The notes: generated by a model from the letters alone, not told the origin. A stretch of 64,000 bases of DNA from Actinokineospora baliensis (GCF_016907695.1 NZ_JAFBCK010000001.1:4762001-4826000), one strand, 5' to 3'; shown: positions 17,155 to 26,041, counted from the first letter of the stretch. Translations and numbers: made by a program.

Positions 17155-17811
17155 GTGAGCCGACCCGACGTCGTGTCCGCCCAGGAGTGGCAGGACGCGC
17201 GCGACGCATTGATGGTGAAAGAGAAAGCGCTCACCCGCGAACTGGACGCGCTCGCCGCCGAACGCCGCCGCCTGCCCATGGTGAGGCTCGAGCAGGACTA
17301 CCGCTTCACCGCGCCCGACGGCTCCACCGTCGACCTGCCCGGCCTGTTCGACGGCTACCGCCAGTTGGTCATCTACCACTTCATGCTCGCGGCCGGGAAC
17401 GACCACATCTGCGGCGGCTGCGCGACCTTCACCGACAACATCCCCAGCCAGGTCCACCTCAACGCCCGCGACACCCGGCTCATCCTGATGTCCCCGGCGC
17501 CCCGCGACGAGATCGACGCCGTCCGCGACCGGTTCGGCTGGTCCACCCCCTGGTACTCCTGCCACGGCACGACCCTCACCGACGACTTCGGCATCGGCGG
17601 CGGCTTCGCCCTCTCGGTGCTGCTGCGCGACGGCGACGAGGTGTTCCGCACGTACGAGACCACCTCCCGCGGCGTCGACCGCCTCCGGCAGGACTTCAGC
17701 CTGCTCGACCTGACCCCCTACGGGCGCCAGGAGCAGTGGGAGGACTCCCCGGAGGGTTGGCCGCAGGACCCGACGATGTCCTGGCTGCGGCTCAAGGACG
17801 AGTACCGCTGA
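17155..17811 (+). CDS. DUF899 family thioredoxin-like protein in the sel operon
   Basis: The 218-aa protein of the DUF899 family has a thioredoxin-like fold with an N-terminal helical hairpin (about 1-45). A CGGC-type cysteine pair sits in GNDHICGGCATF at about residue 85. The fold's beta core follows (YRQLVIYHFML, TRLILMSPAP, GWSTPWYSCHG). The family is often called an uncharacterised redox protein. GTG 17155 has an excellent GGAGGA site. It sits 24 bases after selD and 7 bases before selB, so it belongs to the selenium operon, hinting at a selenium-related redox role. It has no in-frame TGA; its cysteines are standard codons. A paralogue lies at 57210. Confidence 0.82.
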   Translation: MSRPDVVSAQEWQDARDALMVKEKALTRELDALAAERRRLPMVRLEQDYRFTAPDGSTVDLPGLFDGYRQLVIYHFMLAAGNDHICGGCATFTDNIPSQVHLNARDTRLILMSPAPRDEIDAVRDRFGWSTPWYSCHGTTLTDDFGIGGGFALSVLLRDGDEVFRTYETTSRGVDRLRQDFSLLDLTPYGRQEQWEDSPEGWPQDPTMSWLRLKDEYR

Positions 17812-17818
17812 GCCGCCC

Positions 17819-19387
17819 GTGCACGTGATCGCGACAGCCGGACACGTCGACCACGGCAAGTCGACACTGGTCCGGCTGATCACGGGCATGGAACCCGACC
17901 GCTGGGAGGCCGAACGGCGCCGCGGCCTCACCATCGACCTCGGCTTCGCTTGGACGGACCTCCCACGCGTCGGCGAGGTCGCCTTCGTCGACGTCCCTGG
18001 GCATGAGCGGTTCGTGCCCAACATGCTCGCCGGGATCGGCTCGGTGCCCGCTGTGCTGTTCGTGGTGGCGGCGGATGCGCCCTGGATGCCGCAGGCCGAG
18101 GAACACCTGGCGGCGTTGGACGCGCTGCGGGTCTCGCACGGCCTGCTCGTGATCACCCGAGCCGACCTGGCGGACCCGGAGCCGATCCGGCGGACCGCGT
18201 TGGCCCGGATCGCGCGGACGTCGCTGGGCGTGGTGCCGTCGGTGGTGGCCAATGACGGGGTCGCGGGGGTGAAGTCCGCGATCGAGGATCTGGTGGCCGG
18301 GCTGCCGGAGCCTGATCCGGGCGGGGATGTGCGGCTGTGGGTCGATCGGTCGTTCACGGTCGCGGGAGCGGGCACGGTCGTCACCGGGACGCTGCAGGCG
18401 GGCACTGTGCGGCCTGGTGACGAGCTGCTGCTGCGCGGGTCGCCTGTGCGTGTTCGTGGGGTGCACGCGCTGGGGCGGTCGCGGGACCAGGTGTCGGCCG
18501 TGGCGCGGATCGGGGTCAACCTCCGCAGCGTGGACCGCTTTGAGGTTGAGCGGGGAGATGCCCTTCTTACGCCGGATGCGTGGTGGGCCGCGCACGTCGT
18601 GGACGTGGATGCGGCGGTCTTAGCCCGGCAAGTCGTCTTACACATCGGGTCCGCTGCCGTTCCTGCTCGTGCCCACGCCTTACGTGACGGCAGCAGGCTC
18701 TTTGTGTCGCGGCCCGTTCCCTTACGCGTGGGGGACCGCGTTCTGCTGCGCAACGGCCACGACATCGTGGGCGCGACGGTCTTGGACTTGGATCGCCTAG
18801 GCCGATCCCCGGTCTTCACTGGCGCACAACGCAAGGCCCTAGGGCGTCCCGCTCGCTTGATCGCGGGGGACTGCTACACCGACCAATGGGATTCGCTCGC
18901 CGCTCAAGCCAACGCCGCCCTGACCCAATGGCGCGCCGCCCACCCACTAGAACCAGGCCTACCGACCGAGACCCTGCGCCTCGCCTTACGACTCCCCAGC
19001 CCTGACCTAGTGGCGCCACTCATCACACCCCCAACGACCCTGCCCACCGCCGTAGTCGCCGTCCTAGAGGCCTTAGCCGAAGACTTCGCCACCAACCCCT
19101 TCGCCGCCCCAGACTCCGCCCGGCAACAGCAACTGGGAACCCGCGCCCTCGCAGCCGCCGTCCGGGCCGGCCACCTCCTCAAACTCCCCGACGGCATCCT
19201 CCTCCCGCCAGACGCCCCCCAACGCGCCGCCGAGATCCTGGCCCACCTCCCACAACCCTTCACCACCAGCCAAGCCCGCCAAGCCCTCAACACCAGCCGC
19301 CGAGTAGCCCTCCCACTACTGGCCTACCTCGACCACACCGGCACAACCCGCCGCCTCCCCGACAACACCCGCCAACTGCGGCAGTAG
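17819..19387 (+). CDS. selB: Selenocysteine-specific elongation factor SelB
   Basis: The 522-aa translational GTPase delivers Sec-tRNA(Sec) to UGA codons next to a SECIS hairpin. The P-loop is AGHVDHGKSTL, switch II is DVPGHERF, and the NKxD element is replaced by TRADL as in SelB. EF-Tu-like domains II and III follow (about 170-330), then winged-helix repeats (about 350-522) that bind the SECIS RNA. The winged-helix part is shorter than in E. coli (614 aa in all). The start is GTG 17819. The third quarter uses more TTA/TAG-like codons (CTTACG, TCTTAG) than its neighbours, but the frame is intact. Confidence 0.94.
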   Translation: MHVIATAGHVDHGKSTLVRLITGMEPDRWEAERRRGLTIDLGFAWTDLPRVGEVAFVDVPGHERFVPNMLAGIGSVPAVLFVVAADAPWMPQAEEHLAALDALRVSHGLLVITRADLADPEPIRRTALARIARTSLGVVPSVVANDGVAGVKSAIEDLVAGLPEPDPGGDVRLWVDRSFTVAGAGTVVTGTLQAGTVRPGDELLLRGSPVRVRGVHALGRSRDQVSAVARIGVNLRSVDRFEVERGDALLTPDAWWAAHVVDVDAAVLARQVVLHIGSAAVPARAHALRDGSRLFVSRPVPLRVGDRVLLRNGHDIVGATVLDLDRLGRSPVFTGAQRKALGRPARLIAGDCYTDQWDSLAAQANAALTQWRAAHPLEPGLPTETLRLALRLPSPDLVAPLITPPTTLPTAVVAVLEALAEDFATNPFAAPDSARQQQLGTRALAAAVRAGHLLKLPDGILLPPDAPQRAAEILAHLPQPFTTSQARQALNTSRRVALPLLAYLDHTGTTRRLPDNTRQLRQ

Positions 19388-19599
19388 CCCAACCGACGCA
19401 ACTACATCGGGCAAATACTGCCGCTTCAACGAAGTCGCTCCACGCGCCAGCGAAGTCCCGCTGTCAGACCGCCTCGCGCTCTATCGCGCGCACGCCGAGC
19501 TGCGCGCAGCCCATGCCTCGCTGGGGGCGTCCGTATGTGGTTGTTGAGCTGCGGTGGTAGCGGGTTTGGGTGTCGGTAGTGGGTGCCGCGGCGCGGCGT

Positions 19600-19935
19600 T
19601 GCGTGGAGGCGTCACAGCGTCGGCGGGCCAGGCAGATCGGTGCGGCGTTGTGGGTCTTGCCCTCAGCGCGTTTGCGGTCGTGGTAGGCCTGCTGGTCGGG
19701 TCGGCAAGGGTCGCGAACGAGGCCAGGAAGAGACGCTGGCGTAGGCGGCCAAGTGTCCGGAGCTGGCGACGTTCAAGACGTCACCGACCTCGAGCCAGGA
19801 CGGCCGGGTGGCTGACCCGCGACCCGATGGCGTGTTCAGGGGCCAGGTGGATGCCGGTGAGTAGGCCGAGGATCCGGTTGGCTATACGGGTCTCGTTCGC
19901 CGCTGCGTGGGTCACCGGGTCGGGCATCGAGCGCA
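19600..19935 (-). pseudogene. Decayed IS110-family transposase fragment
   Basis: Three minus-strand pieces match an IS110 transposase in the right order but not in one frame. These are ANRILGLLTGIHLAPEHAIG (about 19830-19915), SSGHLAAYASVS (about 19740-19780) and AYHDRKRAEGKTHNAAPICL (about 19610-19690). About 100 residues between the first two pieces are missing and frameshifts separate the pieces. No terminal repeats or duplications are visible. The surrounding 19388-20184 holds no other gene I can support. A short frame at about 19412-19540 on the plus strand looks residually coding but is not identified. Confidence 0.75.
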
Positions 19936-20184
19936 GGTACCCACGTTGCGACGAGACCGGTGCCTGTGTCTCTATCAGCGGTCCCTCGATGCCACCAGGT
20001 CCGGTGAGACCACCCCTGGATCGTGGGTTCGACAGGGGCGTGGTCATGCCGGGGCCTGGCGACCACACCTCCCTGGTCGGGCGCTGAAGATCCACATGTG
20101 GATAACTTCTGTCGCTGGGACGGGTGAAGTGCGGGAAGGGGAACTGGTTGATCAAGGGTGGTGGCTGCTCTAGCGTCAAGGTGC

Positions 20185-20868
20185 GTGACCACCGCACAGA
20201 GGCTGGACCTGTTGGCGCCCAGTGGGGCCAGAGTTGCCGTGACGTTGCCTGGGGTGGGGGCGGTGTCGGGGGTGGCGGCGGCGGTTCGGTTCGCTGGGGG
20301 GTCGTATGGGACTGGGTTCCAGATCGGGCCTCGGGGGTATCGGGCGTTCGCTGGGGAGTTCGTGGCGCCTGCTGACGTGACCGATCGGGTTGTGGTGCAT
20401 GGGCGGGAGGTTGTGGTCGCCGAGGCGCGGGATGGGCAGTCGTCGGTGGCGGCGTTGGTGGGGGAGCACCACGAGCTGTTGACGGTGTATGCGGGGCCTG
20501 CGCCGGGGCGGGATCGGATCGTGGGGTTGTTCAGCTCGTTGCGGGTGACCGACTCCGCCGCGGGGATGGTGGTCACGCCGCGGCGGATGACGTTGTTGGA
20601 CACCATGAGTGAGCACATCGTGTTGGCGGTTCGGGGGTTCGGGCAGGTGTCGATCCCGGGGCCCGCGCAGGTGCGCAACCACATCCCGGCGCACGCGGGG
20701 GCCAAGACCCGGCACGGGGAAGTGTGGAAGGTGCCGCTGGCGGGGGAGGGGCACATGTTCGTGATGGGGTTCCCGGCCGGGGTCGCGGAGGTCCAGTTGG
20801 CCGATGGGGCGACGCAGGAGCAGTTGGACTGGATGGATGGGATTGACGTGGCTTGGAGTGCGCGGTGA
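20185..20868 (+). CDS. Unknown protein heading a redox/secretion operon
   Basis: The 227-aa protein starts at GTG 20185 (AAGG upstream). It is soluble, rich in valine and glycine, with segments such as HHELLTVYAGPAPGRDRIVGLFSSL and GFGQVSIPGPAQVRNHIPAH. No signal peptide and no family recognised. Its stop overlaps the next start by four bases (GTGA), so it is translationally coupled to the thioredoxin-like membrane protein and probably serves the same pathway as the two genes after that. Function is not inferred beyond this. Confidence 0.6.
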   Translation: MTTAQRLDLLAPSGARVAVTLPGVGAVSGVAAAVRFAGGSYGTGFQIGPRGYRAFAGEFVAPADVTDRVVVHGREVVVAEARDGQSSVAALVGEHHELLTVYAGPAPGRDRIVGLFSSLRVTDSAAGMVVTPRRMTLLDTMSEHIVLAVRGFGQVSIPGPAQVRNHIPAHAGAKTRHGEVWKVPLAGEGHMFVMGFPAGVAEVQLADGATQEQLDWMDGIDVAWSAR

Positions 20869-21332
20869 GCCCGATGACGGCGTTCCTGGTGATTACCTGG
20901 GTCGCGATCGTGCTGCTGTTCCTTGGGTTGGCCGCGGTGTTGCGCGAGGTTCGGTTGCTGCGCGCGATCGTCGGCCGCGACCAAGGCGGGTACGAGGCGC
21001 AGGCCGACATCGTGCTGGGCGAGAAGTTCGCGGGCCGGGTCGTACTCGCGGCCGACACAGGCTGCTCCCTGTGCCACGCGGTCGCCGACCGGTTGACCGA
21101 CGCCGTGGTGCTGACGCACGAAGTGGCTTCGACGTGGGACATCGGGCTTGAAGTGGTGACCGACCGCGAAGCCTGGCGGGCGGTGTCGCACCTCGCGCCG
21201 CCGGTGCTGATGTTGGTGGGGTCGGACGGGCGGGTACAGCGGATCTCGCTGCCGGTGCGCGCCGAGCAGGTGGACGAGGTCCTCGACGAATGGGGGGTGC
21301 GCGGTGGCGCTCACGCTGGATCGGATACCTGA
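20865..21332 (+). CDS. Membrane-anchored thioredoxin-like protein (MauD-like)
   Basis: The 155-aa protein has one N-terminal transmembrane helix (about 5-25, TAFLVITWVAIVLLFLGLAAVL) and an extracytoplasmic domain with a CxxC pair in ADTGCSLCHAVADRL at about residue 67. A cis-proline-like LAPPVLMLVGSDGRV is near 113. This is the layout of MauD/TlpA proteins that form or isomerise disulfides in exported proteins. It overlaps its neighbours on both sides. Its gene order, before a Tat-exported cysteine-containing protein and a membrane protein, recalls mauD-mauA-type loci, but the exported partner is not a methylamine dehydrogenase small subunit. Confidence 0.7.
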   Translation: MSPMTAFLVITWVAIVLLFLGLAAVLREVRLLRAIVGRDQGGYEAQADIVLGEKFAGRVVLAADTGCSLCHAVADRLTDAVVLTHEVASTWDIGLEVVTDREAWRAVSHLAPPVLMLVGSDGRVQRISLPVRAEQVDEVLDEWGVRGGAHAGSDT

Positions 21333-21846
21333 CCACGAATCGGGCACCGGGCGCACGCGGGCGCTCAGCGGCCTCAAGACCACAGGCAGACGCCGCACGG
21401 TGCTGCGCGCCTTCGCCTTGGGCGCGCTGACCCTCGGCTCCGGCGTCCTGACCTTCCCACGCCGCGCCCGCGCCGAGGTCGGCCCCAACGCCCTCACCGG
21501 CTGGGACCGGACCGACTGCCGCGACGCCTACCCCGTCGGCTACGACGAGGACCCCGACACCAGCGGCGACCACGTCAACGCCTATGCCGCCTGCGTTGGC
21601 GGTGCCTGGCGCAGCAGCGACTTCTGCGAGGCGGGCTGGCACAAGTACGGCACCCACACCGAAGGCGACGTCCAGGTCGACCACACCGCGGTCTCCACCA
21701 CGTGCGGCACCACCACGATGAAGAACGCGTGGCGCTGGACCACCCCCGACGGCAAGACCTACCGGTGCTCGGACGGCTTCAGCACCTACTGGGGTCCCGA
21801 CCAGGCCGGGTACACCTACCTGACCATCTGCCGCACCCGGGTCTGA
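21304..21846 (+). CDS. Tat-exported six-cysteine protein, unknown
   Basis: The 180-aa product has a twin-arginine signal (TGRRRTVLRAFALGALTLG at about 27-45, cleaved near RARA-EV). The mature domain of about 120 residues has six cysteines (DCRDAY, AACVGG, DFCEAG, TTCGTT, YRCSDG, TICRTR) and many aromatic residues. Export by Tat with six cysteines and a thiol oxidoreductase gene beside it suggests a folded, disulfide-bonded or cofactor-bearing exported protein. The family is not recognised. GTG 21304 overlaps the previous gene by 29 bases; the next start lies one base after its stop. Confidence 0.65.
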   Translation: MALTLDRIPDHESGTGRTRALSGLKTTGRRRTVLRAFALGALTLGSGVLTFPRRARAEVGPNALTGWDRTDCRDAYPVGYDEDPDTSGDHVNAYAACVGGAWRSSDFCEAGWHKYGTHTEGDVQVDHTAVSTTCGTTTMKNAWRWTTPDGKTYRCSDGFSTYWGPDQAGYTYLTICRTRV

Positions 21847-21847
21847 C

Positions 21848-22552
21848 GTGCTCCGCTGGCACCCGGTCGTCCTGGCCCTCACCCTCACCGCCGCCACCGT
21901 GATCAGCATCCTGGTCACCGGCGACCACCGGGTGCCGTGGGTCTTTCTCGGCGCGACCGCGGGACTGGCCACCTCCGGCTCCACTTGAAGCCGCAACTCA
22001 GCCCACGTGCTGAGCTCGCCGGTCTGGCGAGGTTCTCCCGCGCTCGCGTTCCGTGTCGGCCTCCTACTCGGCGGCGCGGTCACCGCGACGGTCCTGGTTG
22101 TGGTCGGGTCACTGGTCCGGGCGCCGCTGCCCTGGTGGGCCCGCTGGGTGCTCGTCGGTGCGGTCCTGGTGCTGGTCGCCCTCAAGGAGTTGCGGGTGAT
22201 CGACGTCCGGCTGCCGGAGAACCGACGGCTCGTTCCCGAAGGCGTGTTCCGGCTCGGCCGCCACCTCGGCCCCCTGCAGTTCGGCATCGAGATGGGCACC
22301 GGCGCCCGCACCTACCTCCCCAGCGGCCTGCCCTACATCGCTGCTACAGCCGTCCTGCTGACCGCATCCGTCCCCCAAGCCTTATTCGCCGGAGCTGCCT
22401 TCGGCTTTGGCCGAGCCCTCATGACCACAGCCACCCTCAACCACCCCGGCGACTGGGACGCCTTGTGGAGCAGGCACGCCCGCCTCACCGCCACCCTCCT
22501 CAGCGGCGCATTCCTCCTGGCTCTCGGCACCGCGCTGATCGCAACCGCCTGA
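21848..22552 (+). CDS. Polytopic membrane protein with one in-frame TGA, selenoprotein candidate
   Basis: GTG 21848 opens 46 codons with two predicted helices (VVLALTLTAATVISILV and WVFLGATAGLA). TGA at 21986-21988 follows, after which the same frame continues uninterrupted to the stop at 22550-22552 with about four to five more helices. Read through, the protein is 234 aa with residue 47 encoded by TGA. Two hairpins lie just downstream of the TGA, one with a GGTCT loop (see 22015-22031), and all sel genes lie a few kb away. Alternatives are a nonsense mutation, or a separate small peptide plus a gene starting at GTG 22007, whose first residues are not a typical N-terminus. It is the last gene of the 20185-22552 operon. 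Confidence 0.5.
22015..22031 (+). promoter_or_regulatory. Candidate bacterial SECIS hairpin
   Basis: CTCGCC-GGTCT-GGCGAG forms a 6-bp stem with a 5-base loop that opens with GG. The loop starts 33 bases after the in-frame TGA. The loop sequence GGTCT is the same as that in the E. coli fdhF SECIS apical loop. A second hairpin (CTCAGC/GCTGAG, 21997-22014) lies between it and the TGA. Distance and loop G fit published bacterial SECIS models as I recall them; function is unproven. Confidence 0.4.
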
Positions 22553-22691
22553 CCCGACACTGGCTCCCAGCATGCGGCCTGGACGGTGCCGAGCGGGCGC
22601 GATGAACGCGTTCAGGGAACAGGGTGCCGGGCAGAGCCCGCGTGACCGAGGCCGAGAAGACCTGCTGCGTTAAGTCGTGCCGTGATGAGGC

Positions 22692-22708
22692 CCGGTGCTT
22701 CGCACCGG
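22692..22708 (+). terminator. Small hairpin after plus-strand operon
   Basis: CCGGTGC and GCACCGG pair around a TTC loop about 140 bases downstream of the membrane-protein stop. It may end the 20185-22552 transcript, although it lacks a T-run. Confidence 0.45.
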
Positions 22709-22826
22709 ATGGGCGGCGGTCGCTTCGCGCAGCCCGGTCGACCGCGTGCGGTCGGAGGTGTCGCGCGAGCGCTGTGAAGACGACAACCTAGCCGCCATCT
22801 GCAGCGCGGAGGTTAAGACCAGCACA

Positions 22827-22857
22827 GGCAGCCCGATCGCCTCGCGATCGGGCTGCC
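22827..22857. terminator. Strong terminator of the subtilase gene
   Basis: A perfect 13-bp inverted repeat (GGCAGCCCGATCG and its complement) with a 5-base loop lies 26 bases beyond the subtilase stop. On the plus strand it is followed by TTC. It can act on both strands. Confidence 0.8.
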
Positions 22858-22882
22858 TTCGGTGATGCGTGCGGGCTGCTGA

Positions 22883-25800
22883 TCACCCGACCCGGTAGGC
22901 GCGGATGACGGTTTGCTCGACCGAGTTCCCGTTGGCGTCCCGGGCGGTGATCCGCAATGACACGAAACCGGTGGTCGAAGGGTTCTTCACCAGGGCTAAC
23001 CCTTCCCCGGTGCCGATGTGCAGGGTGGGGGCTTGCCGCCAGGTTCGGCCGTCGTCGGTGGAGTAGTCGGTGTGAAGGGTGGTCAGGCGCGATGTGGGCG
23101 CGCCTGGTGGGCGTTGGGTGGACAACCGGATCGGCAGGAACGTTCCGCGTCGGGCGGCGCCTTGGTCGTCGACCTCGGCGGCGGTTCGCACTACCAACAC
23201 CGGTGGGGGAGTGGCCGATCCGGCGCCGGCCTCCTGGAAGGTCCAGGTGATGTCGGCGTGCGTTCCGAGGGTGGACCACGGGACGGCGCGGTCGACTGTG
23301 GTGCGGAGGGTGTAGCGGCCGGGGGTGTCGGGGATGGGGAACAACCCGACCCCGGGTTGGCCGCTGGTGCCTAAGACAGCGCCGTCCCTGGTCAGGACTG
23401 TGTCGCCGGTGGCTGCGGCTGCCAGGACGGTGGACTGGTCGGGGTCGCCGCCGGAGAGGGGGGCGGTTACTACCAGCAGACGACCGCCGAGCCGTGATAT
23501 TCCGAATCCGACCTCTGGAGCGCCCAGGGACGGGCTCAGGGGTGCGCGATTCCAGTGCGACGCCGATCTACCCGGCTGGTAGATCTTGTAGGACACCGAG
23601 GACTCGCTGTCGGAGGTGTCCTCGGGGAACACCGCGAACACGTGCTGCCAGGTCGGTCCTGCCGTGTAGTACTCGGTTCGAGCACTCGGCACTGCCAGTT
23701 CGCGAACCTGCAGCGCGCCGGTGTTGGTCCCTGGCGCGTCCAGCAGTGCGTAGTCAGCCCGCAGCGACTTGGCGGGCGCACTCTGCGCGTAGTACCGAGC
23801 GTCCACCCGCGCGAGGTCTCGGGGACGTGCGGTGAATCTGCCGTCGGGGATCTTGCCCTGCTCGAGGAACGCCAGGTTGTAGCTGGAGCCTGGTGCGTCG
23901 AGGATCGTGCGGTAGGACAAGAGGAAGGTGTGGTCGGTGACCTTGCCCTGGGTCGGTACGACATAGACCTTCTGGCCCGGCCGGTAGAACCACACCAATG
24001 CCGACGTCCGCTCACCGGTCGGAGAACCGGACACCAGTGACAACTCGCCGCTCACCAGCGTGGTCTGAGTACCGTCAACGGTCGTTGACACCAGCCGACC
24101 GCCGGTGGCGTCCAGTGCGACTGACGACTCCCGATCCACGCCGATCCCGGTCCGGGCAAGCAGCGTCACGTCACCACTGTTCGCGACCTCCACCGCTTGG
24201 AAGTCGTACCGGCCCTTCGGCAGTCGGGCCACACCCGCACCGTTGACCACCCGAACACCGACAGCGGCGCCCGAGTCCACGTTCACGGCCTTCGCGACCA
24301 CCGACGCCGATGTGCCCGTTCTCCCCTTGAGCGTCACCGCCACGGTGTAGCTCTCCGCCTCCAGCACCGCGGTCAGGGCTGTCCGCACCACAACGCCGCC
24401 CGCGGTACCGGTCAGTCGGCCACTTTGCCGTCCGGTCGCGCCAGCAGGGTCAGCGTGGACGGTTACCGCTGCCGTGCCGTGCGCGGGCACGACGACCTGC
24501 TGAGCTCCTGCGGTGAACACCGGGTTGTCGGTGCTCAGTGCCAAGGTGACGGCAGCATCGCCGTCATTGCGGTAGGTCACCGTCTTGCTCAACCGGCCGG
24601 ATCCCCAAGGAACGAACCCGTACCCGATTCCGCCACCGACCACGTTGACCTGCTGCGCCACTGCGCGCGCCGCGTCCACCCGACCCGCGCCTTGCTCGAA
24701 CGCGTCCGCCGTAGGCTTCGCGCTGCTCACCAGCGCCGACTTCAACCGGTCCGCCGCCCACCCGGGCTGCTTCTGCACCAACAACGCCGCAGTGCCCGCT
24801 ACATGCGGTGCGGCCATAGAGGTCCCGGACAGGGCCGCGTAGTGCTCGTCCACCGGCGCCCAGTCGCCCGCCGGAGTGCCGACCACCCTCGCTGACACGA
24901 TGTCACTACCGGGCGCCGCGATGTCCGGTTTCACCGCGTAGTCCCGTTTTCTCGGCTGCCGCGGCGAGAACGGGCTCGTAGTGTCGTCCTTGGTGACGCT
25001 ACCGACCGCAAGAGCAGCGTCGGCAGCAGCGGGCGACGTGACTGAAGCCAGCGGATCGGGGTTGTCCAGGGCCCGGTCGTTGCCTGCGGCCGCTACGAAG
25101 AGAGTGCCGTGCTGTGCGGACAACGAGTTCACCGCACGCGACACCGGGTCCGTTCCGTCGGTGTAGGCGCCGCCGAAGCTCAGGTTCGCGACCCGGACTT
25201 TCGGCGCGATCCACTCAAGGCCCGCGATCACCGCGGAGTCCGAGCAACCTATCGCCGTGCACACCTTGCCGCTGACCAACTTCGCGTCCGGCGCCACACC
25301 CCTATAGCGCCCACTGGACGCCGCACCGGTTCCCGCGATGATCCCGGACACATGGGTACCGTGCCCGACCTGGTCGGCAGGTCCCGTGCCGGTGAAGTCA
25401 CTTGCCTCCAGCACCTTGCCCGCCAAATCCGGATGGCTGCCGTCGATGCCGGTGTCCAACACGCCGACGGTCACACCCGCACCGGTGTACCCGCTCTCCC
25501 ACGCTGTGGGCGCCCCGATTTGAGGCACACTCACGTCCAGCGTCGGTTTGGAGACTCCGTCCAACCAGACTGACGCGCGCGAGGAGGTGAACCACGCCCA
25601 GAAGCCCGGCGTGGGCGTAAGAGCAGCTCCGTCGACGCTAGGCAACGCACGCGTATCCGTCCCCGGTAGCGCAACCCGGGTAAGAGGGCCGGTATCGGTG
25701 ACGATCACGGGAGCCGGTCTATCGCGCGGTAGGACTGTCAGGTCGAACAGACGCGGGTCTAGTCGACCGGCGTCGACCAAAGGCTGCGCGTCCGACGGCA

Positions 25801-26041
25801 CGATTGTGTTGCCGTCGCGCAAGAACCCGACGTTCTCCCGTCCTGGTGTTGGTACTACCTGGACGATGAGCTCCCCGCGTGGTCCTGGCAGAACGCGGAA
25901 CTGGTCACCGGTGACGAGGGTGAGCGTGTCACCCAGCGGTCGCGGTGTGGCGGCCCCGGCCCCGACTCCGGTGGTCGCCGATCCCAGCAGTGCTCCCGTA
26001 ACCAGCCAGACCAGTACCCCGAACCGGCCCCTGTGACGCAT
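22883..26041 (-). CDS. Large secreted S8 subtilisin-family protease
   Basis: The 1052-aa secreted serine protease starts at ATG 26041 (GGAG six bases upstream; the earlier ATGs at 26071 and 26053 lack a good site). It has a Sec signal (RFGVLVWLVTGALLGSATTGVG) and a prodomain to about 170. The catalytic domain carries the triad Asp in VGVLDTGID, His in GHGTHVSG and Ser in LSGTSMAAPHVAG, with the oxyanion Asn in AAAGNDRA. A long C-terminal part of about 550 residues consists of beta-rich domains typical of large actinomycete S8 proteases, with no recognisable sortase signal. It is monocistronic. Its substrate is unknown. Confidence 0.92.
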   Translation of the reverse strand: MRHRGRFGVLVWLVTGALLGSATTGVGAGAATPRPLGDTLTLVTGDQFRVLPGPRGELIVQVVPTPGRENVGFLRDGNTIVPSDAQPLVDAGRLDPRLFDLTVLPRDRPAPVIVTDTGPLTRVALPGTDTRALPSVDGAALTPTPGFWAWFTSSRASVWLDGVSKPTLDVSVPQIGAPTAWESGYTGAGVTVGVLDTGIDGSHPDLAGKVLEASDFTGTGPADQVGHGTHVSGIIAGTGAASSGRYRGVAPDAKLVSGKVCTAIGCSDSAVIAGLEWIAPKVRVANLSFGGAYTDGTDPVSRAVNSLSAQHGTLFVAAAGNDRALDNPDPLASVTSPAAADAALAVGSVTKDDTTSPFSPRQPRKRDYAVKPDIAAPGSDIVSARVVGTPAGDWAPVDEHYAALSGTSMAAPHVAGTAALLVQKQPGWAADRLKSALVSSAKPTADAFEQGAGRVDAARAVAQQVNVVGGGIGYGFVPWGSGRLSKTVTYRNDGDAAVTLALSTDNPVFTAGAQQVVVPAHGTAAVTVHADPAGATGRQSGRLTGTAGGVVVRTALTAVLEAESYTVAVTLKGRTGTSASVVAKAVNVDSGAAVGVRVVNGAGVARLPKGRYDFQAVEVANSGDVTLLARTGIGVDRESSVALDATGGRLVSTTVDGTQTTLVSGELSLVSGSPTGERTSALVWFYRPGQKVYVVPTQGKVTDHTFLLSYRTILDAPGSSYNLAFLEQGKIPDGRFTARPRDLARVDARYYAQSAPAKSLRADYALLDAPGTNTGALQVRELAVPSARTEYYTAGPTWQHVFAVFPEDTSDSESSVSYKIYQPGRSASHWNRAPLSPSLGAPEVGFGISRLGGRLLVVTAPLSGGDPDQSTVLAAAATGDTVLTRDGAVLGTSGQPGVGLFPIPDTPGRYTLRTTVDRAVPWSTLGTHADITWTFQEAGAGSATPPPVLVVRTAAEVDDQGAARRGTFLPIRLSTQRPPGAPTSRLTTLHTDYSTDDGRTWRQAPTLHIGTGEGLALVKNPSTTGFVSLRITARDANGNSVEQTVIRAYRVG

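Larger units (their letters stand above)
22553..22882. other. Gene-free stretch with two terminator hairpins
   Basis: These 330 bases between the membrane-protein gene and the convergent subtilase gene contain no frame I would call a gene. They hold the hairpins at 22692-22708 and 22827-22857 and some GC-rich partial dyads near 22710-22750 (CGGTCGACCG and similar). Nothing else is recognised. Confidence 0.6.

Noticed and set aside
19554..20087. 177-codon plus-strand open frame
   Set aside because: It lies opposite the IS110 transposase remnant, is Arg/Gly-rich and has no recognisable domain.
20865..22552. Methylamine dehydrogenase locus
   Set aside because: The Tat-exported protein lacks the many cysteines and the tryptophan tryptophylquinone region of the MauA small subunit, and no MauB-like heavy subunit is present.
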